Shown in pieces: positions 29,523 to 33,668 of a DNA stretch of 33,668 bases. The DNA is from Geoalkalibacter sp. (GTDB lineage Bacteria; Desulfobacterota; Desulfuromonadia; Desulfuromonadales; Geoalkalibacteraceae): assembly GCF_030604225.1 (NCBI RefSeq), contig NZ_JAUVWH010000017.1, positions 1 through 33,668 on the forward strand. The letters are read 5' to 3'. Each line of letters begins with the position of its first letter. Within the stretch, counting starts at the first letter, position 1. Under the pieces are notes generated by a model, which was not told the origin of the DNA, made no database searches, and saw nothing but the letters and a program-made list of their open reading frames with translations. The position numbers and the translations under genes were made by a program.

Positions 29523-31493
29523 ATGTACGACAAGCTATGGCTCATTCCGTTCTTTCCCTTGCTCGGCAGCATCATCAACGGGCTGCTGGGCAAGAAGATC
29601 AAAAACGAGACAATCATCGGGGGTATCGGTACCCTGGCGATTTTCTCCTCCTTCATCGTGTCGGTGCTGTGCTTCATGGAGTTGCGCCTCGACACGGTGA
29701 AATCCCATCAGCAAGTGATTGCCTCCTGGATGTCGGTGGGCAATCTGCAGATCGAGTGGGGTTTTCTTCTTGATCCCCTTTCCGCGGTGATGCTGCTGGT
29801 GGTGACCGGCGTCGGCTCGCTGATCCACCTCTACTCCATCGGTTACATGCATGGCGAGGAAGGGTTCTATCGCTACTTCTCCTACCTCAACCTGTTCGCC
29901 TTCTCCATGCTCATGCTGGTGCTGGGCAACAACGCCATGGTCATGTTCGTGGGCTGGGAAGGCGTGGGTCTGTGCTCCTACCTGCTGATCGGTTACTACT
30001 TTCACAAGCAGAGCGCCGGCGACGCCGCCAAGAAAGCCTTCGTCGTCAACCGCATCGGCGACTTCGGCTTTCTCCTCGGAATTTTCCTGCTGTTCTGGAC
30101 CCTCGGCAGCGAGCACGGCATCTGGACCCTCAATTTCGTCGAAATCGCTCAGCACGGTCATCTGCTTGGCGCGGGCAGCGTGGTGGTGACGATCATTACC
30201 CTGTGCTTTTTCCTCGGCGCCACCGGCAAGTCGGCGCAGATTCCCCTCTACACCTGGTTGCCTGACGCCATGGAAGGCCCCACACCGGTTTCGGCGCTCA
30301 TCCATGCCGCCACCATGGTCACCGCCGGCGTCTATATGATCGGACGCATGAACGGTCTGTTCGCCATGGCGCCCGACACCATGCTGGTGATCGCCATCGT
30401 CGGCGCCGCCACAGCGATCTTCGCCGCTTCCATCGGCCTGGCGCAGAACGACATCAAGCGCGTACTGGCCTATTCGACGGTCTCCCAGCTTGGCTACATG
30501 TTCCTGGCCATGGGCGTCGGTGCTTTTACCGCCGGTATCTTCCACCTCATGACCCACGCGTTCTTCAAGGCCTGTCTGTTCCTCGGCTCCGGCTCGGTTA
30601 TCCACGCCATGCATCACGCCTTGCACAAGGCTCATGCCCATGACGATCCTCAGGACATGCGCAACATGGGCGGGCTGCGCAAGCATATGCCCATCACTTT
30701 CCTGACCTTCCTGATCTCGACCATCGCCATAGCCGGTCTGCCGGGTCTGTCGGGCTTTTTCTCCAAGGACGAAATTCTGCTCTGGTCCCTGGCCGGAAAC
30801 CGCGGGCACTGGTTGCTGTGGCTGGTCGCCTCGCTGGCCGCGGGCATGACCGCCTTCTACATGTTCCGCCTGGTGTTCATGACCTTCTTCGGCAAGGAGC
30901 GCATCGCCGAAAAAGCCAAGAGCTATCTCCATGAGTCGCCCCTGGTCATCACCATTCCGCTGATCGTCCTGGCGGTGCTGGCGGTGTTTGGCGGCTATCT
31001 CAACGTTCCCGCGGTCCTGGGTGGAGCTCATCGCCTGGAGACCTTCCTCAGCCCAGTCTTCGGGGCCGCGCAACAGGCCTACGGCATCGAGCCGCCGCAC
31101 ATGAGCCATGCCGCCGAATACGGCCTCATGGGCCTGGCGGTCGGTATCGCGCTGGTCGGTATCGGCCTGGCCTACCTCATGTATGTCAAGAATCCCGAGA
31201 TGCCTGCCCAACTGGTGGCCAAGGCGCAGGGACTCTACCGCGCCATCTTCAACAAATGGTATGTGGACGAAATTTACGACGCCTTGTTCGTGAATCCCAC
31301 CAAGAAGGCTGGCACCTTCCTGTGGAAAGGCTTCGACGTGGTCGTGGTCGACGGCATCGTCAACGGTGTGGGCTATATCGTCAAAGGGTTTTCCGGGGCT
31401 CTGCGCCTCACCCAGTCCGGTCTGGTGCATAACTATGCGCTGGCCATGGTGGTCGGGGTGATTGTCATGGTGGCTTACTACGTCTTCGGCTAA
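29523..31493 (+). CDS. nuoL: Complex I antiporter-like subunit NuoL
   Basis: This 656-residue membrane protein forms one of the proton channels and ends with the long lateral helix and anchor segments. Essential residues are E146 in FVGWEGVGL and K236 in ATGKSAQIPLYTWLPDAMEGPTP. The His-rich HAMHHALHKAHAH near residue 364 is common in NuoL. The start is set at the second ATG (29523), because the first (29517) directly abuts the GAGGAG ribosome site, leaving no spacing. Confidence 0.95.
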   Translation: MYDKLWLIPFFPLLGSIINGLLGKKIKNETIIGGIGTLAIFSSFIVSVLCFMELRLDTVKSHQQVIASWMSVGNLQIEWGFLLDPLSAVMLLVVTGVGSLIHLYSIGYMHGEEGFYRYFSYLNLFAFSMLMLVLGNNAMVMFVGWEGVGLCSYLLIGYYFHKQSAGDAAKKAFVVNRIGDFGFLLGIFLLFWTLGSEHGIWTLNFVEIAQHGHLLGAGSVVVTIITLCFFLGATGKSAQIPLYTWLPDAMEGPTPVSALIHAATMVTAGVYMIGRMNGLFAMAPDTMLVIAIVGAATAIFAASIGLAQNDIKRVLAYSTVSQLGYMFLAMGVGAFTAGIFHLMTHAFFKACLFLGSGSVIHAMHHALHKAHAHDDPQDMRNMGGLRKHMPITFLTFLISTIAIAGLPGLSGFFSKDEILLWSLAGNRGHWLLWLVASLAAGMTAFYMFRLVFMTFFGKERIAEKAKSYLHESPLVITIPLIVLAVLAVFGGYLNVPAVLGGAHRLETFLSPVFGAAQQAYGIEPPHMSHAAEYGLMGLAVGIALVGIGLAYLMYVKNPEMPAQLVAKAQGLYRAIFNKWYVDEIYDALFVNPTKKAGTFLWKGFDVVVVDGIVNGVGYIVKGFSGALRLTQSGLVHNYALAMVVGVIVMVAYYVFG

Positions 31494-31535
31494 GAGCGCC
31501 CAACCCCTGTTAAGTTGAGATAAGGAGTGATTTCC

Positions 31536-33098
31536 ATGACCGACCACCTGTTGAGCCTGATGACATTCTTCCCGATTCTCGGGATGGTTTTGCTGCTGTT
31601 TATCCCCCGGGATAACCATGGTCTGCTCAAAAGCTTCACCCTGGTCGTGACCCTCGTCACTTTCGTCATTAGCCTCCCCCTGGCTTTTGATGATGTATTC
31701 AAGACTTCGGCGGCCTTTCACTACACGGAATTCGCTCGCTGGATCAGCGTGGGCGATTACTTCCAGATGAATTACAACATCGGTGTCGACGGGATCAGCC
31801 TCTGGTTGGTGTTGCTGACCACCTTCATCATGCCGGTGACGGTTCTCTCGACCTGGAAGGCGGTGGACAAGAACGTCAAAGGGTTCATGGCGTTGATGCT
31901 GCTGCTGGAAACGGCCATGCTCGGGGCCTTCATCTCCCTTGATTTGTTCCTGTTCTACATCTTCTGGGAACTGATGCTGATTCCCATGTACTTCATGATC
32001 GGCATCTGGGGCGGCAAGAACCGTATCTACGCAGCGGTCAAGTTCTTCATCTACACCGCCGTGGGTTCGTTGCTGATGCTGGTGGCCATCATCTACGTCT
32101 ACTATCTGTCGCTGCAGTCCGGCGTCGCCTTCGAGAACGGCTTCAGCATCCTGCACTTCTATCGTCTTGATATCCCTCTGGATTTGCAGATCTGGCTGTT
32201 CCTGGCCTTTGCCTTCAGCTTCGCCATCAAGGTGCCCATGTTCCCGGTGCACACCTGGTTGCCCGATGCCCACACCGAAGCGCCGACGGCCGGTTCCGTG
32301 ATCCTGGCGGCCATCCTGCTGAAGATGGGAACCTACGGCTACCTGCGTTTCGCCATGCCCCTGTTTCCCGACGCCACCTTCAAGTTCATTCCCTTCCTGT
32401 CGGTGCTGGCGGTTATCGGCATCATCTACGGCGCCCTGGTCGCCATGATGCAGGATGACGTGAAGAAACTGGTGGCCTACTCCTCCGTTTCGCACCTGGG
32501 CTTCGTCATGCTGGGCCTGTTCGCCCTTAACCTGCAGGGCTTTGCCGGCGGCATGATTCAAATGATCAACCATGGTATTTCCACCGGCGCGCTGTTCCTT
32601 ATCGTCGGCTTTATCTATGAACGGCGTCACACCCGCCTGATCGCCGACTTCGGCGGCCTCGCCAAGCAGATGCCGGTGTTCGCCACCATCTTCATGATCG
32701 TGACCTTCTCATCCATCGGCCTGCCCGGCACCAACGGCTTCGTCGGCGAATTTCTCATCCTCATGGGCGCCTTCGAGAGCGATCTCCGCTGGTTTGCCGT
32801 GATCGCCACCACCGGGGTTATCTTCGCCGCCGTCTACATGTTGTGGATGTTCCAGAGGGTGATGTTCGGCGAATTGAAAAACCCCGCCAATCAGAAACTG
32901 CAGGATCTCAACGCCCGCGAAGTCGCGCTGATGATGCCCCTGCTGCTGTTCGTTTTCTGGATCGGTTTGTACCCCAACACCTTTTTCGAGAAAATGAATC
33001 CGGCCCTGGAAAACATGGTGCAGCAGATCAAGGGCCGCCAGATGGCTCAGGTTGAGGTGGTCGACACGCTCGCCCATCATGACGCGCTGCTGAAGTAA
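31536..33098 (+). CDS. nuoM: Complex I antiporter-like subunit NuoM
   Basis: This 520-residue proton channel subunit has about 14 helices. The conserved glutamate lies in FYIFWELMLIPMYF and the lysine in FAIKVPMFPVHTWLPDAHTEAPT. It starts at ATG 31536 with AAGGAG 8 bases upstream; an in-frame GTG at 31527 overlaps the ribosome site and is rejected. It lies 42 bases after nuoL and 46 before nuoN. Confidence 0.95.
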   Translation: MTDHLLSLMTFFPILGMVLLLFIPRDNHGLLKSFTLVVTLVTFVISLPLAFDDVFKTSAAFHYTEFARWISVGDYFQMNYNIGVDGISLWLVLLTTFIMPVTVLSTWKAVDKNVKGFMALMLLLETAMLGAFISLDLFLFYIFWELMLIPMYFMIGIWGGKNRIYAAVKFFIYTAVGSLLMLVAIIYVYYLSLQSGVAFENGFSILHFYRLDIPLDLQIWLFLAFAFSFAIKVPMFPVHTWLPDAHTEAPTAGSVILAAILLKMGTYGYLRFAMPLFPDATFKFIPFLSVLAVIGIIYGALVAMMQDDVKKLVAYSSVSHLGFVMLGLFALNLQGFAGGMIQMINHGISTGALFLIVGFIYERRHTRLIADFGGLAKQMPVFATIFMIVTFSSIGLPGTNGFVGEFLILMGAFESDLRWFAVIATTGVIFAAVYMLWMFQRVMFGELKNPANQKLQDLNAREVALMMPLLLFVFWIGLYPNTFFEKMNPALENMVQQIKGRQMAQVEVVDTLAHHDALLK

Positions 33099-33144
33099 TA
33101 CCGCGATAGATTTGGCATAACACCGCATCCGGAGGAGCGTTTCA

Positions 33145-33668
33145 ATGGAAAACCTGGTGCAAGATGCAATCCAGAATGTCAATTTGGCGGCCGTCATGCC
33201 GTCCCTGGTCCTGTGCTGTTTCGGCCTGGCGATTCTGATGGTCTCCGTCTTCTCGCCCAAGGGTAAGACCACCCACGTCGCCTGGCTGAGCTTCGCAGCG
33301 CTGATCGTGACCGGGGCCGTGGCCCTGATGGGCTGGAACGACCGGCAGGTCGGCTTTTACGGTGCGGTGGAGCTTGACAATTTCGCCACCTTCTTCAACA
33401 TCACCTTTATCGTCGCCGCGGCCCTGACCATCCTCATGTCCGACGACTATCTCAAGCGTGAGGACTATCCCATTGGGGAATACTACCCCCTGATCCTGTT
33501 CACCACCGCTGGGGCCATGTGGATGGCGTCGGGCACCGACATGATGACCATCTTCCTCGGCCTGGAAGTCCTGTCCATCAGCCTCTATGTGCTCGCGGGC
33601 CTGTTCCGTAACCAGCTGCGTTCCAACGAGGCCGGCCTGAAGTATTTCCTGCTCGGCTCCTTTTCCAC
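33145..33668 (+). CDS. nuoN: Complex I antiporter-like subunit NuoN (partial, C-terminus beyond the window)
   Basis: The first 174 residues are present, with a GGAGGAG ribosome site 8 bases upstream. Several membrane helices are visible, including SGTDMMTIFLGLEVLSISLYVLAGL, which holds the conserved glutamate of NuoN, and GLKYFLLGSFS at the window edge. By family the complete protein should have around 480 residues. It follows nuoM in the standard nuoL-M-N order. Confidence 0.94.
   Translation, partial: MENLVQDAIQNVNLAAVMPSLVLCCFGLAILMVSVFSPKGKTTHVAWLSFAALIVTGAVALMGWNDRQVGFYGAVELDNFATFFNITFIVAAALTILMSDDYLKREDYPIGEYYPLILFTTAGAMWMASGTDMMTIFLGLEVLSISLYVLAGLFRNQLRSNEAGLKYFLLGSFS

Noticed and set aside
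29535-32630. 1031-codon minus-strand open frame opposite nuoL and nuoM
   Set aside because: It is a shadow of two clear complex I genes. The protein is rich in His, Gln, Asp and Gly from the antisense of hydrophobic codons, with no family features.
1-33668. CRISPR arrays, tRNA or rRNA genes, insertion sequences
   Set aside because: No regular repeat-spacer arrays, tRNA-like cloverleaf, rRNA sequence or transposase frame was seen.

Overview
The window is a GC-rich stretch of a Desulfuromonadota chromosome, most likely a Geobacter/Desulfuromonas-type anaerobe that respires metals or electrodes. The genus cannot be fixed from the sequence. The main reasons are the multiheme c-type cytochromes coupled to FeS and NrfD-type membrane subunits, a CbcL-like fusion of nine haems c with a membrane b-type domain, a separate operon for the membrane part of ATP synthase, and a complex I operon whose NuoF has the domain plan of HydB/HndC. 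Nearly every gene serves membrane electron transfer or ion-motive energy conservation.

Layout. (1) 1-4060, minus strand: a quinone-linked cytochrome cluster of tetraheme cytochrome, TAT FeS protein, NrfD-like protein, then a second tetraheme cytochrome and a second TAT FeS protein cut by the window edge. It reads as two tandem modules driven by a near-consensus promoter at 4159-4188. (2) 4061-4612: a long divergent intergenic region with hairpins and three phased copies of an 11-bp repeat. (3) 4613-6472, plus: a polytopic membrane protein of unknown function, followed by a bidirectional terminator. (4) 6556-8418, minus: a cbcL-like gene. (5) 8525-10243, minus: atpZ-atpI-atpB-atpE with its own terminator. 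(6) 10351-11634, minus: hemL. (7) 11864-16884, plus: rnfABCDGE. (8) 16954-18168, minus: moeA, convergent with rnf. (9) 18648 to the right edge, plus: nuoA to nuoN as separate genes, with a zinc-ribbon/TPR gene between nuoG and nuoH; nuoN is cut by the edge.

How they work together (inference from families). Nuo oxidises NADH, and perhaps ferredoxin, and delivers electrons to menaquinone. Rnf exchanges electrons between ferredoxin and NAD while moving ions. The Cbc-type complexes and CbcL oxidise menaquinol and pass electrons to periplasmic cytochromes toward extracellular acceptors. Fo is the membrane half of the ATP synthase that uses the resulting gradient; the b, delta and F1 genes are not in the window. 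hemL feeds haem synthesis and moeA molybdenum cofactor synthesis.

No wholly new system is evident. The most notable points are: a coordinated loss of one [4Fe-4S] site in RnfB; a HydB-like NuoF with one ligand missing in its N-terminal [2Fe-2S]-type domain; a zinc-ribbon/TPR gene inside the nuo operon; a perfect 16-bp palindrome over the nuo promoter with related half-sites ahead of the atp operon; and the phased repeats upstream of the cytochrome cluster.
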